Assembly (NCBI RefSeq): GCF_004331485.1
Contig: NZ_SJKD01000001.1
Location: 868,001 to 932,000 of the forward strand
Origin: Kribbella capetownensis
GTDB lineage: Bacteria; Actinomycetota; Actinomycetes; Propionibacteriales; Kribbellaceae
Direction of reading: 5' to 3'
Length of the DNA stretch: 64,000 nucleotides
Shown: one piece after another, positions 1 through 8,266 of the stretch
How positions within the stretch are numbered: position 1 is the stretch's first letter
Layout: each line of letters opens with the position of its first letter
Notes under the pieces: generated by a model
The model's input: only the letters and a program-made list of their open reading frames with translations
Told to the model about the DNA's origin: nothing
The model's database searches: none
Made by a program: the position numbers and the translations under genes

Positions 1-360
1 GCCCGCCGCCCGCCAGCCGATGTCGCCGTGGGCCGGATTCCCTGTGCCCACACCAAGAACGAGCCGGTTACCCGACACCAGTTGCAGCGTATTGACCTGC
101 TTGGCTGCCCACGCCACCGGCCGCAGTGCCAGCAGCATCACGTTGAACCCGACCGTGATCCGCTCGGTCACCGCCGCCGCGGTCGCGAGCACCACCGTGC
201 TGTCCAGCATCGGTGCACTCGCGATCAGATGATCCGTGGACCACACGGAATCCAGCCCGATCTCCTCCGCGAACCGGGCGCTCTCCCGTACGTCGCCCAG
301 AATCGGCCGCGACGGATCCGGCGTCGACGTCGGCAGGATCACTCCGATCTCAAGTCCCAT
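1..360 (-). CDS. LLM-class (luciferase-like) oxidoreductase, N-terminal part, cut by window edge
   Basis: Read leftwards from an ATG at 360, the frame stays open to base 1 and gives about 120 residues. It begins MGLEIGVILPTSTPDP and continues with ARFAEEIGLDSVWSTDHL and an RLVLGVGTGNP segment. This is the N-terminal TIM-barrel half of the bacterial luciferase/F420-dependent oxidoreductase superfamily, in which the early strand and the STDH segment help form the flavin or F420 pocket. The substrate cannot be deduced, and FMN-dependent relatives look similar. The C-terminal two thirds lie outside the window. It is divergent from the gene starting at 417. Confidence 0.8.
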   Translation of the reverse strand, partial: MGLEIGVILPTSTPDPSRPILGDVRESARFAEEIGLDSVWSTDHLIASAPMLDSTVVLATAAAVTERITVGFNVMLLALRPVAWAAKQVNTLQLVSGNRLVLGVGTGNPAHGDIGWRAAG

Positions 361-416
361 ACCAGCCGCAACTCGTCCCTCTCCACCGCTATTCCAGCAC
401 CGTGGGATGCTGGGGC

Positions 417-920
417 ATGACCTCGCTGTTCGCCGACGCCAACCGTGTGCAGAAGGCATTGCGCAGCTTCGCCGCGAGCAGCACGGGTGCGTGGTTCTTC
501 AGCCGTACGGCGCACCATCTCGATAGCGCACTCGCGCGGGCTACCAAGGGGCGCAGGACGGTGGCGGGTGTCGTCTTCGGCGTACCGACGGTGCTTCTGA
601 CCACCACTGGCGCCAAGACCGGGCAGCCGCGGTGCGTGCCTGTGCTCGGCGTACCGTACGGCGCCTTCCTGGGCCTGATCGCCTCGAACTGGGGCCAGGC
701 GACGCACCCAGCTTGGTCCTACAACCTGAAGGCCAACCCCGACGCCGAGGTCTCCGTCGACGGCAACCCGCATCCGGTCCGCGCCCGGCTGGCGACCCCG
801 GCCGAACGCGACGAGATCTGGTCTGCCGGCCTCGCCTACTACCCGGGCTGGCGCAACTACGAGGTCCGCGCCGGCACCCGCCACATCGAAGCCTTCGTCC
901 TCGACCGCCGCGTACCGTGA
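417..920 (+). CDS. Nitroreductase/deazaflavin-dependent oxidoreductase, Ddn-like
   Basis: The 167-residue product fits the usual length of the Ddn/FDOR-B family of F420H2-dependent reductases. Diagnostic segments are LLTTTGAKTGQPRCVPVLGV near the middle, followed by IASNWGQATHPAWSYNLKANP and a PGWRNYEVRA tail, matching the family pattern TTGRKTG..R..P..., SxxG....P.W..NL.A.P. Such proteins use reduced deazaflavin to reduce quinones or enones, and the exact substrate is unknown. The ATG at 417 is chosen because the family begins shortly before the helix it opens; the longer open frame upstream overlaps the divergent oxidoreductase gene. Its TGA overlaps the GTG of the following VOC remnant. 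Confidence 0.85.
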   Translation: MTSLFADANRVQKALRSFAASSTGAWFFSRTAHHLDSALARATKGRRTVAGVVFGVPTVLLTTTGAKTGQPRCVPVLGVPYGAFLGLIASNWGQATHPAWSYNLKANPDAEVSVDGNPHPVRARLATPAERDEIWSAGLAYYPGWRNYEVRAGTRHIEAFVLDRRVP

Positions 921-1138
921 CGGGATGGACGCCGCACCACGAATCCGCCCTCGGCGCACCGGTCTGGCCGACCGAGCCGGGTGAGCAGACGCCCACGGTC
1001 CACCTCGACAACCTCGACACCGCCGTCGCCTGGGCCACCGCGTGCGGCGCGACACTGGCTCCCGTCCAGCCCAACCCGTCCGCCCACCGCGTCGTACTCG
1101 ACCCGGAAGGCCACCCGATCTGCCTCTGTCTGGTTAGC
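917..1138 (+). pseudogene. VOC/glyoxalase-like half-gene remnant
   Basis: From GTG 917 the translation contains TVHLDNLDTAVAWATACGAT and then RVVLDPEGHPICLCL, the typical second beta-alpha-beta-beta-beta repeat of a VOC (glyoxalase/bleomycin resistance) protein. The first half of the fold is absent, because the previous gene ends at 920. The frame runs past the expected end into nonsense over the convergent gene, while a TAG stop occurs one frame over at 1135. I infer a 3' remnant of a VOC gene left by deletion. A very short functional protein cannot be excluded. Confidence 0.5.
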
Positions 1139-1607
1139 TCTTCACCGGCCAGAGGACCTCGATCAGATGGTCGTCGGGCAGCAGGTTCCAGGTGGGGTTG
1201 GTGTGATAGATCCACCGAGGCAGTCCGACCCGGATCAGGCCGGCCTCGTCTGTCTGCTGGATGAGGTGCTGGACAACAGCCTGGCCTGCGGTCAGGTGAA
1301 TGTTGTCGCGATACACGACCGAGACGGCCTCGGTGGCAGGCTGCACCAGCGCCTCGACTCGTCCCCTCGGCGTACCGAGCCGATCAACCGGCACGACGCT
1401 CTCGCCGTGGACCAACCCGGCCTCGTCCGGCTCGCCCACACAGATGTACGGCGCCCCAGCCTGCTCCAGCTGCTGAGCCTCGCGCACCCGGCGGATCTCC
1501 TCGAGGTCCACTCCTGCACCCGAGTCCGGATCCGACGAATCCCAGACAGCGCGGATACACAACACCGGCTGCGCGAGTAGTGATCTCCGCACCATCATGC
1601 GCGCCAT
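1134..1607 (-). CDS. Hypothetical protein, about 157 residues
   Basis: I do not recognise the family. The product is acidic in its middle, with a DLEEIRRVREAQQLEQAGAP helix, and ends with a hydrophobic LLPDDHLIEVLWPVKS segment. No membrane segment or signal peptide is visible. The ATG at 1607 is preferred over the GTG six bases upstream because GAAGGG lies at a suitable distance before it. The gene is divergent from the ArsR-SRPBCC regulator at 1691, and the large palindrome at 1648-1681 lies in the shared promoter, so co-regulation is likely. It converges on the VOC remnant. Confidence 0.6.
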   Translation of the reverse strand: MARMMVRRSLLAQPVLCIRAVWDSSDPDSGAGVDLEEIRRVREAQQLEQAGAPYICVGEPDEAGLVHGESVVPVDRLGTPRGRVEALVQPATEAVSVVYRDNIHLTAGQAVVQHLIQQTDEAGLIRVGLPRWIYHTNPTWNLLPDDHLIEVLWPVKS

Positions 1608-1647
1608 CCTCACCCTTCACCCAAGGGCAGGGTCAAGGATCCCGAGA

Positions 1648-1681
1648 TATTCATTGACAAGAATATTCTTGGTGATGAATA
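1648..1681. promoter_or_regulatory. Nested 34-bp dyad operator over the ArsR-SRPBCC promoter
   Basis: The core CAAGAATATTCTTG (1658-1671) is a perfect 14-bp palindrome. Flanking arms TATTCAT (1648-1654) and ATGAATA (1675-1681) are symmetric about the same axis, giving a larger nested dyad. A -35-like TTGACA (1654-1659) and a -10-like AATACT (1678-1683), 18 bp apart, frame the palindrome, which is a classic repressor position. The start codon at 1691 lies only 8 bases after the -10, implying a leaderless transcript. The likely binder is the ArsR-type protein encoded immediately downstream; that is inference. Confidence 0.7.
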
Positions 1682-1690
1682 CTTCGAGGC

Positions 1691-2497
1691 ATGGACCAGA
1701 TCGCATCAGCTCTTGGCGACGGCGCACGGTGGCGCATCGTCGAGCTGCTCGCCGAGCGACCACGGTCCGTCGGCGAACTGGCCGAGCTGACCGGCCTGCG
1801 CCAGCCGCAGACCACCAAGCACCTCCAGACCCTGAGCCGGGCCGGCCTGGTCACGGTCACCCCGCTCGGACAACGCCGCGTCTACGCCCTCGAGGCCACG
1901 CCACTGCGGTACCTCGAACGCCGGCTGGGTGAGCTGGTCGGAGCGATCGAGGCGCACGCGGGCGATCGAGTCGTGATCGCGCGGCACCGCGCCTCGATCG
2001 ACGCCGAGTCCGCGATCGCGGACCGGGAGCGCTGGGCGGACGGACGGACCTTCTCGTTCGAACGCATCCTGGCCGCGGCGCCGGACGTCGTCTGGCAGCA
2101 CTGGGTCGATCCGGACCTGCTCGCAACCTGGTGGGCGCCGCCGTCGGTCACGATCGCCGACTGCATCCTCGAGTCGAAGGCCGGCGGTCGCGCGGTCCTC
2201 GACTACCGCGACGGCGAGCAGCTCTACCGCTCGCGTGGACAGGTCCACACCGCTGACGAAGCCTCACACCTCGTCTTCGATCTGAGGTTGCTGGACGACT
2301 CCGACGCGGTCTCCTTCCACAGCGAGTACGACGTACGGTTCGCGGCGGTCCCCGAGGGCACCCGGCTGCAGGTCGACGTACGCATCAACGAGACGACCGT
2401 CGACGCCGTCCCATACATCGCCGGCATCGCCACCGGCTGGGGTCAGGTCCTCGACAACCTCACCGATCGCATCAACGACAAAGGAGCAGACAGATGA
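1691..2497 (+). CDS. ArsR-type winged-helix / SRPBCC (AHSA1-like) fusion regulator
   Basis: Residues 1-75 form an ArsR-like winged helix (RWRIVELLAERPRSVGELAE, then RQPQTTKHLQTLSRAGLV as recognition helix). From about residue 115 an SRPBCC/START-like ligand-binding domain follows (FERILAAAPDVVWQHWVDPD, WWAPPSVTIADC). No metal-binding cysteine pair of classical ArsR sensors is seen, so the C-terminal domain probably senses a small hydrophobic ligand. The ATG at 1691 is supported by the promoter just upstream. The gene overlaps the next one by ATGA, and the pair resembles ArsR/SRPBCC-DHFR-like operons seen in many actinobacteria. Confidence 0.85.
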   Translation: MDQIASALGDGARWRIVELLAERPRSVGELAELTGLRQPQTTKHLQTLSRAGLVTVTPLGQRRVYALEATPLRYLERRLGELVGAIEAHAGDRVVIARHRASIDAESAIADRERWADGRTFSFERILAAAPDVVWQHWVDPDLLATWWAPPSVTIADCILESKAGGRAVLDYRDGEQLYRSRGQVHTADEASHLVFDLRLLDDSDAVSFHSEYDVRFAAVPEGTRLQVDVRINETTVDAVPYIAGIATGWGQVLDNLTDRINDKGADR

Positions 2498-3084
2498 GTG
2501 AACGCAAGGTACGAGCCAACATCAGCCTCACCCTCGACGGCCGGTACAACGGTCCTGGCGGCCCTGGTGACCTCGGCGCGATCGTCCCGTACGCCGTCAC
2601 TGATGTCGCGCGTGACCACCTCACCCGCATCTGGGAAGGCTCGACGACAGCACTGCTCGGCCGGGTGAACGCCGAGGGTTTCATGGGCTGGTGGCCTCCG
2701 CTCGCCGACGACGAGACCGCCGATCCGCGCGATCGCGGCTACGCGAAGTGGCTCCGCGACACCGAGAAGGTGGTCCTCTCGACCACGCTGACCGAAGCAC
2801 CCTGGGAGCGCACCCGCATCGTGAACGCGCCCGCCGCCGACGTCGTCGCCGAACTCAAGGCCGACGGCGAAGGCGACATCCTCGTCAACAACAGCACCAC
2901 CGTCATCAAGCCCCTCCTGGCCGCCGACCTCCTCGACCGCCTCTACCTGATCATCACCCCCGAAATCGCCGGCAACGGAGACCGCCTCTTCGACGACGAT
3001 CTCCCCGCCTCCAAATGGACCCTCGCCCGCCAAGACACCGGCAACCTCGGCGAACTAGCCCTCATCTACGACCGCACCCGCTGA
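2494..3084 (+). CDS. Dihydrofolate reductase-family (RibD C-terminal-like) protein
   Basis: The 196-residue protein has the RibD_C/DHFR-like layout: an N-terminal VRANISLTLDGRYNGPGG strand-loop, an LLGRVNAEGFMGWWPP segment, the strand-loop ILVNNSTTVIKPLLAADLLD and the LYLIITPEIAGNGDRLFDDD loop. Related proteins bind NADPH, but true DHFR activity is usually not shown, so the substrate is unknown. It starts inside the end of the ArsR-SRPBCC gene (4-base overlap), indicating translational coupling in a two-gene operon. A second member of the same family lies at 54762-55337 next to an ECF sigma factor. Confidence 0.85.
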   Translation: MSERKVRANISLTLDGRYNGPGGPGDLGAIVPYAVTDVARDHLTRIWEGSTTALLGRVNAEGFMGWWPPLADDETADPRDRGYAKWLRDTEKVVLSTTLTEAPWERTRIVNAPAADVVAELKADGEGDILVNNSTTVIKPLLAADLLDRLYLIITPEIAGNGDRLFDDDLPASKWTLARQDTGNLGELALIYDRTR

Positions 3085-3107
3085 CTTGCTTGCGCGGAGT
3101 GAGTTGG

Positions 3108-3518
3108 TCACGGGGAGGTTTGGCCGCCGATGGGGTCGCGAACGAGCACGCCTGACCGATGTTCCTGTTCGTCGCGGACGTACTCGGTCAGGTCGTCGAC
3201 GGCCAAGCCGGCCGAGATACGCCGTACCGAACACCAGCGGTGCCACCGAGTCGACCATCAGCATCAACGGATGTACTTCGACCACGACGAGCCTGCCGCC
3301 GGGTCGCAGTACTCGAGCCGCTCCGCCCAATCACGCGTCCAGCGAGGCGATCCAGCACAGCGATCCGTACGACGCGAAGACGACATCGACGGGCTTCTCC
3401 GCGGGCCGGTCGACGGTTTGGATCTGCTCCAGTACGTCGACTCTCCGGTCGTGTGGACCTCGGCCAGCCGATCCCACAACTGCCTGTTCACCTCGAGCTC
3501 CGCGTTCTCGTCCGTCAT
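3108..3518 (-). pseudogene. Decayed SAM-dependent methyltransferase
   Basis: On the minus strand an ATG at 3518 opens a methyltransferase-like N-terminus (MTDENAELEVNRQLWDRLAE). After about 25 codons the recognisable sequence moves to another frame, where a TGA interrupts it just before LGGAARVLRPGGRLVVVEVH, the usual segment after motif III. A further frame change is needed to reach VDDLTEYVRDEQEHRSGVLV. The total length is roughly half of a normal class I methyltransferase, and the SAM-binding glycine motif I is missing. I read this as a dead gene with deletions, frameshifts and a stop. Confidence 0.65.
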
Positions 3519-3571
3519 GCAGCCCACCATGACGACCTCGGGCTCCGGTGTCACCCGTTGACGGTCAGAGG

Positions 3572-3613
3572 TTGTCAGGTCTAACCTGACAACTTGTCAG
3601 GGTGGTCCTGACA
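3572..3613. promoter_or_regulatory. Two tandem inverted-repeat operators before the zinc-finger/HTH gene
   Basis: Site 1 (3572-3592) is TTGTCAGG-N5-CCTGACAA. Site 2 (3595-3613) is TGTCAGG-N5-CCTGACA. Both have the same half-site and 5-base spacer, and their centres are 22 bp apart, about two helical turns, which suggests cooperative binding on one face of DNA. A TTGACG (3558-3563) and TAACCT (3582-3587) pair with an 18-bp spacer places site 1 over the -10 element. The gene start follows at 3629. Autoregulation by the downstream HTH protein is my inference. Confidence 0.7.
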
Positions 3614-3628
3614 GGTTGGGAGAGCGTC

Positions 3629-3973
3629 ATGCCGGACAACGTGATGCGTTGCTCGTTCTGCGGGAAGGCCAAGGACGAGGTGAGCCGGCTCATCGCCGGT
3701 CCCGGGGCGTTCATCTGCAACGAGTGCGTGGTCCTGTGCGAACAGCTGATCGGCGGCCAGCCCATGGCGACGTTCCCGCCGCTCGACGGTAAGACCGACG
3801 ACGAACTCCTCGCCGAGATGGTCCAACTGGACGCCTCCCGCAACCAGGTCGAAGCCGCCGTCCACGACCGCGTCCAACTCCTCCGCACCCGCTCCGTCAC
3901 CTGGGCCAGAATCGGCGAAGCCCTCGGCACCACCCGCCAATCAGCCTGGGAACGCTTCTCCAACGAGGCATAG
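3629..3973 (+). CDS. ClpX-type C4 zinc finger protein with C-terminal HTH-like segment
   Basis: The 114-residue product begins [20 protein letters not shown] and continues [14 protein letters not shown], a four-cysteine zinc finger of the type found at the N-terminus of ClpX. There is no AAA domain. Instead the C-terminus has [20 protein letters not shown], a good helix-turn-helix. This architecture recurs as small actinobacterial proteins of unknown function and suggests a DNA-binding regulator. The start at 3629 is used rather than 3602 because 3602 falls inside the second operator and would place the operators in the coding region. Confidence 0.75.
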   Translation: MPDNVMRCSFCGKAKDEVSRLIAGPGAFICNECVVLCEQLIGGQPMATFPPLDGKTDDELLAEMVQLDASRNQVEAAVHDRVQLLRTRSVTWARIGEALGTTRQSAWERFSNEA

Positions 3974-4100
3974 CCCGTAACCAGCAGGCTTCGGAAGCCG
4001 CGCGACACAGACGTTCTCGGCGCAAGCAAGGAACGCGGCGGGCGGGAGAGCGGCCGCGCAATATGCGACGGATGGAGCGCGCGTGGGGGAGATACGCGAA

Positions 4101-4128
4101 AGGCCGGTCTCCGTCGGGAGACCGGCCT
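4101..4128 (-). terminator. Terminator downstream of tRNA-Ala
   Basis: A perfect 12-bp stem, AGGCCGGTCTCC at 4101-4112 with its complement at 4117-4128, encloses a 4-base loop. Read leftwards it lies just after the tRNA-Ala 3' end and is followed by TTT. This fits an intrinsic terminator with the short U-tract common in actinobacteria. Confidence 0.8.
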
Positions 4129-4134
4129 GTCGTG

Positions 4135-4210
4135 TGGTGGAGACGAGGGGACTTGAACCCCTAACCCCTGCCTTGCAAAGGCAGTGCTCTGCCAGTTGAG
4201 CTACGCCCCC
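4135..4210 (-). tRNA. tRNA-Ala (anticodon TGC)
   Basis: The minus strand begins GGGGGCGTAGCTCAACTGG, has the anticodon stem-loop CTGCC-TTTGCAA-GGCAG with anticodon TGC, and the T arm GGTTCAAGTCC. The acceptor stem pairs GGGGGCG with CGTCTCC using G-T wobbles, followed by A and an encoded CCA (4135-4137). It forms a tRNA-Ile / DLW-39 / tRNA-Ala group downstream of gyrA, a conserved actinobacterial arrangement. Confidence 0.97.
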
Positions 4211-4223
4211 GTGGGGGTATTGG

Positions 4224-4355
4224 TCAGCGGCCCGGGGTGACCGGGTCGACGGCCTCGGCCCAGAGGTCCTTCTCGGCGCGGGACTGCTGGGTCTTCTTGT
4301 AGGCGAAGTATCCACCGATGCCGGCGACCAGCACCAGCAGGATCTTTCTCAGCAC
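4224..4355 (-). CDS. DLW-39 family small protein
   Basis: A 43-residue protein is encoded between the two tRNA genes. It begins VLRKILLVLVAGIGGYFAYK, a single membrane-spanning helix, and ends TQQSRAEKDLWAEAVDPV, containing the DLW motif that names the family. The GTG at 4355 is preceded by an AGGAG ribosome binding site. DLW-39 proteins are conserved between tRNA-Ile and tRNA-Ala in actinobacteria, and their function is unknown. Confidence 0.9.
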   Translation of the reverse strand: MLRKILLVLVAGIGGYFAYKKTQQSRAEKDLWAEAVDPVTPGR

Positions 4356-4389
4356 CGGGACTCCTCGGATCGGGGTTTCGCCATGGGGA

Positions 4390-4466
4390 TGGTGGGCCTA
4401 ACTGGACTTGAACCAGTGACCTCTGCCTTATCAGGGCAGCGCTCTAACCGTCTGAGCTATAGGCCC
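4390..4466 (-). tRNA. tRNA-Ile (anticodon GAT)
   Basis: The minus strand starts GGGCCTATAGCTCAGACGG. The anticodon arm is CTGCC-CTGATAA-GGCAG with anticodon GAT, and the T arm contains GGTTCAAGTCC. The acceptor ends TAGGCCCA, followed by an encoded CCA at 4390-4392. It lies downstream of the DUF3566 gene. Confidence 0.97.
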
Positions 4467-4574
4467 GCGTTCTGCGGGATCGAACCCGGGAGAGATTACC
4501 GCACCAAGTGCCCCTCTCCCAAACCGGTTCCGGTCAGGCCCACGCGGGGCCCGACCGGAGACACGGGTACGTCG

Positions 4575-5504
4575 TCAGTCCTCCGACGCCAGCGTGACTT
4601 CGAGGCCGCCGAGCAGCGTGGCGGCGATGTTGTAGAGGAAGGATCCGAGCGTCGCGAGCGCGGTGATGATGAGTACGTCGGCACACGCCAGCAGCGTGGT
4701 GAATCCCATCACCTTTCCGGTGTTGATGTAGTTCTCGATCCGGAACGGTTCGGCGGTCGGCGTACCCAGAACTTCCTGGACCGTGTTGTTGATGTTGTCG
4801 AACACGCCGGCCGCGCCGATCGCGGACCAGACGATGAACACCGCGACCCAGGTGACGATGCCGAACGCGATCGACAGCAGGAACGCCGTCTTCATCACCG
4901 ACCACGGGTCGATCCGGGACATCCGCAGCCGGGCCTTGCGGGTCTGCGGCCGGTGCGACGCCTTCGGGGTCTTCTCGGCCTTGGCCGAGAGCCTGCTCTC
5001 GGTCTTCTCCGGCTTGGCGGTCTTCGGCGACGAAACCGACGCAGCCTTGTCGAGCACCGCCTGACGCGCCGCGCTGAGCCGGTCACCCAACGTCTCGGTC
5101 TTGGCCGGCTCGTCGGTCAGCCCGTACGACGATGCCGCCGGCCCAGTGGCTCGCGGTGCACCTGTCGCACCGGGGGACCAGGGCTCGGGGCGGCCAGGCG
5201 TACTCGGACCGGGCGCCACCTGGCCCGGGCGCTGCTGCTGTGGGCGGACCGGCTGCTGCTGAGGCGGCCGAGCGGTCTGGCCAGGCAGGGGAGCGCCACC
5301 CGGCGCGGCGCCGGGTCGCTGCTGCGGCCGGTACTCACTGGCCCGCTGGCCGTTCGGAGCACCTGTTCTCGGCTGGCCGTTGGAACGACCGTTGGAGGCC
5401 GGGTCGGCCGGTGGCGTGGACTGCTCCCGGCCTTGCGCCGGCCGCTGGGTCTTGGAGCTGTCCGCCGCACCGTCTGGCCATGTCGGCCTCGCGCGGTTGG
5501 TCAT
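4575..5504 (-). CDS. DUF3566 domain membrane protein
   Basis: The 309-residue protein has a long disordered N-terminus rich in proline, glutamine and glycine (residues 1-145), a charged linker, then the DUF3566 domain (about 190-305). The domain has two membrane helices (TAFLLSIAFGIVTWVAVFIVW and ADVLIITALATLGSFLYNI) around an extracytoplasmic loop. DUF3566 proteins sit directly after gyrA in many actinobacteria; function unknown, possibly envelope-associated. The ATG overlaps the gyrA stop as TGATG with GGAGGG upstream, so it is translationally coupled to gyrA. The N-terminus is longer than in most relatives I know. Confidence 0.9.
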   Translation of the reverse strand: MTNRARPTWPDGAADSSKTQRPAQGREQSTPPADPASNGRSNGQPRTGAPNGQRASEYRPQQRPGAAPGGAPLPGQTARPPQQQPVRPQQQRPGQVAPGPSTPGRPEPWSPGATGAPRATGPAASSYGLTDEPAKTETLGDRLSAARQAVLDKAASVSSPKTAKPEKTESRLSAKAEKTPKASHRPQTRKARLRMSRIDPWSVMKTAFLLSIAFGIVTWVAVFIVWSAIGAAGVFDNINNTVQEVLGTPTAEPFRIENYINTGKVMGFTTLLACADVLIITALATLGSFLYNIAATLLGGLEVTLASED

Positions 5505-8185
5505 CAGTCACCCTCCTGGCCGGCTTCGTCGTCTTCGACGGTAGCCGCGCCGTCGACGTCCGTCGAACGCTGGTCACCATTGTTGACGCCCTCAGGGGTG
5601 GATTCGGTTGTCGATCCGTCCACATCCTGGGCACCTTCGGAGGGTGTACCCGCTTCGGCGCCGTCGGATTCCTCGGCGTCGAGGTCTCCGTCGAGTTCGC
5701 CGTTCACGGTCAGGTCGGTGTTCCGGGCGATCGCGACCACAGCGTCGGACTCTCCGACGCCGGCGAACCGGACGCCCATCGTGTCGCGGCCCTTCACCGG
5801 CACGCTGTCGACCCGGCTGCGGACGACCTGGCCGCTGGCCTTGATCGCCAGCACCTGGTCCTCGGCGACCACGATGATCGCGCCGACCAGCGAACCGCGC
5901 TCGTCGTTCAGCTTGACCGCCTTGATGCCGAGGCCGCCGCGGCCCTGCTGGCGGTACTCCGAGACCCGGCTGCGCTTGGCGTACCCGGCGTCGGTGACAG
6001 TGAAGACGTACTGCGTCTCCTCGTCGGCACCGGCCCGGATCACCGACATCGAGAGCAGCTCGTCGCCGGAGCGGAACTTCATCCCGGTCACGCCGGAGGT
6101 GGCCCGACCCATCGGGCGGAGCTGCTCGTCGTTCGCGGTGAAGCGGATCGACTGACCCTTGCGGGACACCAGCAGCAGGTCGTCCTCGGCAGTGGCCAGG
6201 TCGGCGCCGATCAGCTCGTCGTCCTCCTCGCGGAAGTTCACCGCGATGATGCCGCTCTGCCGGGCCGAGTCGTAGTCGGTCAGGGCCGTCTTCTTGACCA
6301 GGCCCTTCTTGGTCGCGAGCACCAGGTAGTCGGACTGCTCGTAGTCCCGCAGCGTCAGTACCTGCGCGATCTGCTCGTCCGGCTGGAACGAGAGCAGACC
6401 CGCCACATGTGAGCCCTTGGCATCCCGAGCCGACTCGGGCAGCTGCCACACCTTGGCCCGGTAGACCCGGCCCTTGGTGGTGAAGAACAGCATCCAGTGG
6501 TGGTTCGTGGTGGCGAAGAAGTGGCTGATCTCGTCCTCTGCCCGCAGCGCAGCGCCGCGGACGCCCTTGCCGCCACGGTTCTGGGTCCGGTACAGGTCGG
6601 TCTTGGTCCGCTTCGCGTACCCGCCGCGGGTGATGGTGACGACGACGTCCTCGTCCGGCACCAGGTCCTGCACCGACAGGTCGCCGTCGGCCGCGATGAT
6701 TTCGGTCCGCCGCTCGTCGCCGTACCGGTCGACGATCTCGGCGAGCTCGTCCTTGACGATCGTGCGCTGCCGCTCCGGGCTGGCCAGGATGTCCTCGAGG
6801 TCGGCGATGATCGCCTCGAGCTCCTGCAACCGCTCGATGATCTTCTGCCGTTCCAGGGCGGCCAGCCGGCGCAGCTGCATGTCCAGGATCGCCTGGGCCT
6901 GGATCTCGTCGATCTCCAGCAGCTCGATCAGGCCGGTGCGGGCCTCGTCGACGTCGGGGCTGCGCCGGATCAGCGCGATCACCTCGTCGAGGGCGTCCAG
7001 CGCCTTCACGTAGCCCCGGTAGATGTGCGCGTTCTTCTCGGCCTCACGCAGGCGGAACCGGGTCCGCCGCTGGATGACCTCGATCTGGTGGTCGATCCAG
7101 TGGCTGATGAACAGGTTCACGCTGAGCGTGCGCGGTACGCCGTCGACCAGCGCAAGCATGTTGCAGCCGAAGGTGTCCTGCAGCTGCGTGTGCTTGTAGA
7201 GGTTGTTCAGTACGACGCGTGGCTGGGCGTCCCGCTTCAGTACGATCACGAGCCGCTGCCCGGTCCGCGACGAGCTGTCGTCGCGGATGTCGGCGATGCC
7301 GTTGACCTTGCCGGTGTTCACCAGCTCGGCGATCTTCTGCGCCAGGTTGTCCGGGTTGACCATGTACGGCAGCTCGGTGACGACCAGGCTGGTACGGCCC
7401 TTCGAGTCCTCCTCGATGTCGACGACCGCGCGCATGGTGACCGAGCCGCGGCCGGTGCGGTAGGCGTCGTCGATGCCCTTGTAGCCGACGATCAGCGCGC
7501 CGTTCGGGAAGTCCGGGCCCTTGATGTGCTGCAGGCAGGCGTCGAGCAACTCCTCCGGGGTCGCGTCCGGGTGCTCCAGCGCCCAGTCGACCGCGGCCGC
7601 GACCTCGCGCAGGTTGTGCGGCGGGATCTGCGTCGCCATCCCGACCGCGATACCGGACGAGCCGTTCACCAGCAGGTTCGGGAAGCGGGCCGGCAGGATC
7701 ACCGGCTCCTGCGACTTGCCGTCGTAGTTGGCCCGGAAGTCGACCGTGTCCTGGTCGATGTCGCGGACCATCTCCATCGCCAGCGGCGCCATCCGGCACT
7801 CGGTGTACCGCATCGCGGCCGCCGGGTCGTTGCCCGGGGAACCGAAGTTGCCCTGGCCCTGGATCAGCGGCGCCCGCATCACCCACGGCTGCGCCAGCCG
7901 GACCAGGGTGTCGTAGATCGCCGAGTCGCCGTGCGGGTGGTACTGACCCATCACGTCACCGACGACGCGAGAACACTTGTTGAAACCACGGTCCGGCCGG
8001 TAGCCGCCGTCGTACATCGCGTAGAGGATGCGCCGGTGCACCGGCTTCAGGCCGTCGCGGACCTCGGGCAGTGCGCGGCCGACGATGACCGCCATCGCAT
8101 AGTCGAGGTACGACTGCTGCATCTCGGTCTGCAGGTCGAGGGGCTCGACCCGGTCGTGGCCCGGAGTGGTGGGGGTCTCGGTCAT
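5504..8185 (-). CDS. gyrA: DNA gyrase subunit A
   Basis: The 893-residue protein is the DNA breakage-reunion subunit of gyrase, acting with GyrB as A2B2 to introduce negative supercoils. The catalytic tyrosine is Y127 in [10 protein letters not shown]. The quinolone-resistance region reads [19 protein letters not shown] with D87, S88 and D92 present, i.e. the sensitive-type residues. The GyrA box in the C-terminal beta-pinwheel is QNRGGKG. The last 60 residues are an acidic tail rich in Asp, Glu, Ser and Thr. It follows gyrB by about 80 bp in the same direction. Confidence 0.98.
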   Translation of the reverse strand: MTETPTTPGHDRVEPLDLQTEMQQSYLDYAMAVIVGRALPEVRDGLKPVHRRILYAMYDGGYRPDRGFNKCSRVVGDVMGQYHPHGDSAIYDTLVRLAQPWVMRAPLIQGQGNFGSPGNDPAAAMRYTECRMAPLAMEMVRDIDQDTVDFRANYDGKSQEPVILPARFPNLLVNGSSGIAVGMATQIPPHNLREVAAAVDWALEHPDATPEELLDACLQHIKGPDFPNGALIVGYKGIDDAYRTGRGSVTMRAVVDIEEDSKGRTSLVVTELPYMVNPDNLAQKIAELVNTGKVNGIADIRDDSSSRTGQRLVIVLKRDAQPRVVLNNLYKHTQLQDTFGCNMLALVDGVPRTLSVNLFISHWIDHQIEVIQRRTRFRLREAEKNAHIYRGYVKALDALDEVIALIRRSPDVDEARTGLIELLEIDEIQAQAILDMQLRRLAALERQKIIERLQELEAIIADLEDILASPERQRTIVKDELAEIVDRYGDERRTEIIAADGDLSVQDLVPDEDVVVTITRGGYAKRTKTDLYRTQNRGGKGVRGAALRAEDEISHFFATTNHHWMLFFTTKGRVYRAKVWQLPESARDAKGSHVAGLLSFQPDEQIAQVLTLRDYEQSDYLVLATKKGLVKKTALTDYDSARQSGIIAVNFREEDDELIGADLATAEDDLLLVSRKGQSIRFTANDEQLRPMGRATSGVTGMKFRSGDELLSMSVIRAGADEETQYVFTVTDAGYAKRSRVSEYRQQGRGGLGIKAVKLNDERGSLVGAIIVVAEDQVLAIKASGQVVRSRVDSVPVKGRDTMGVRFAGVGESDAVVAIARNTDLTVNGELDGDLDAEESDGAEAGTPSEGAQDVDGSTTESTPEGVNNGDQRSTDVDGAATVEDDEAGQEGD

Positions 8186-8266
8186 GAAAAGCTCGTCCCG
8201 TTCAAGTCAGTACGTCGGTCGATGGCGCCGGCGGATCGTGGCCCGGGGCAACGGGCCACGGATCCA

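Noticed and set aside
4383..6412. Long plus-strand open frames opposite gyrA and the DUF3566 gene
   Set aside because: They are arginine- and proline-rich reflections of the real minus-strand genes, with no motifs; high GC keeps antisense frames open.
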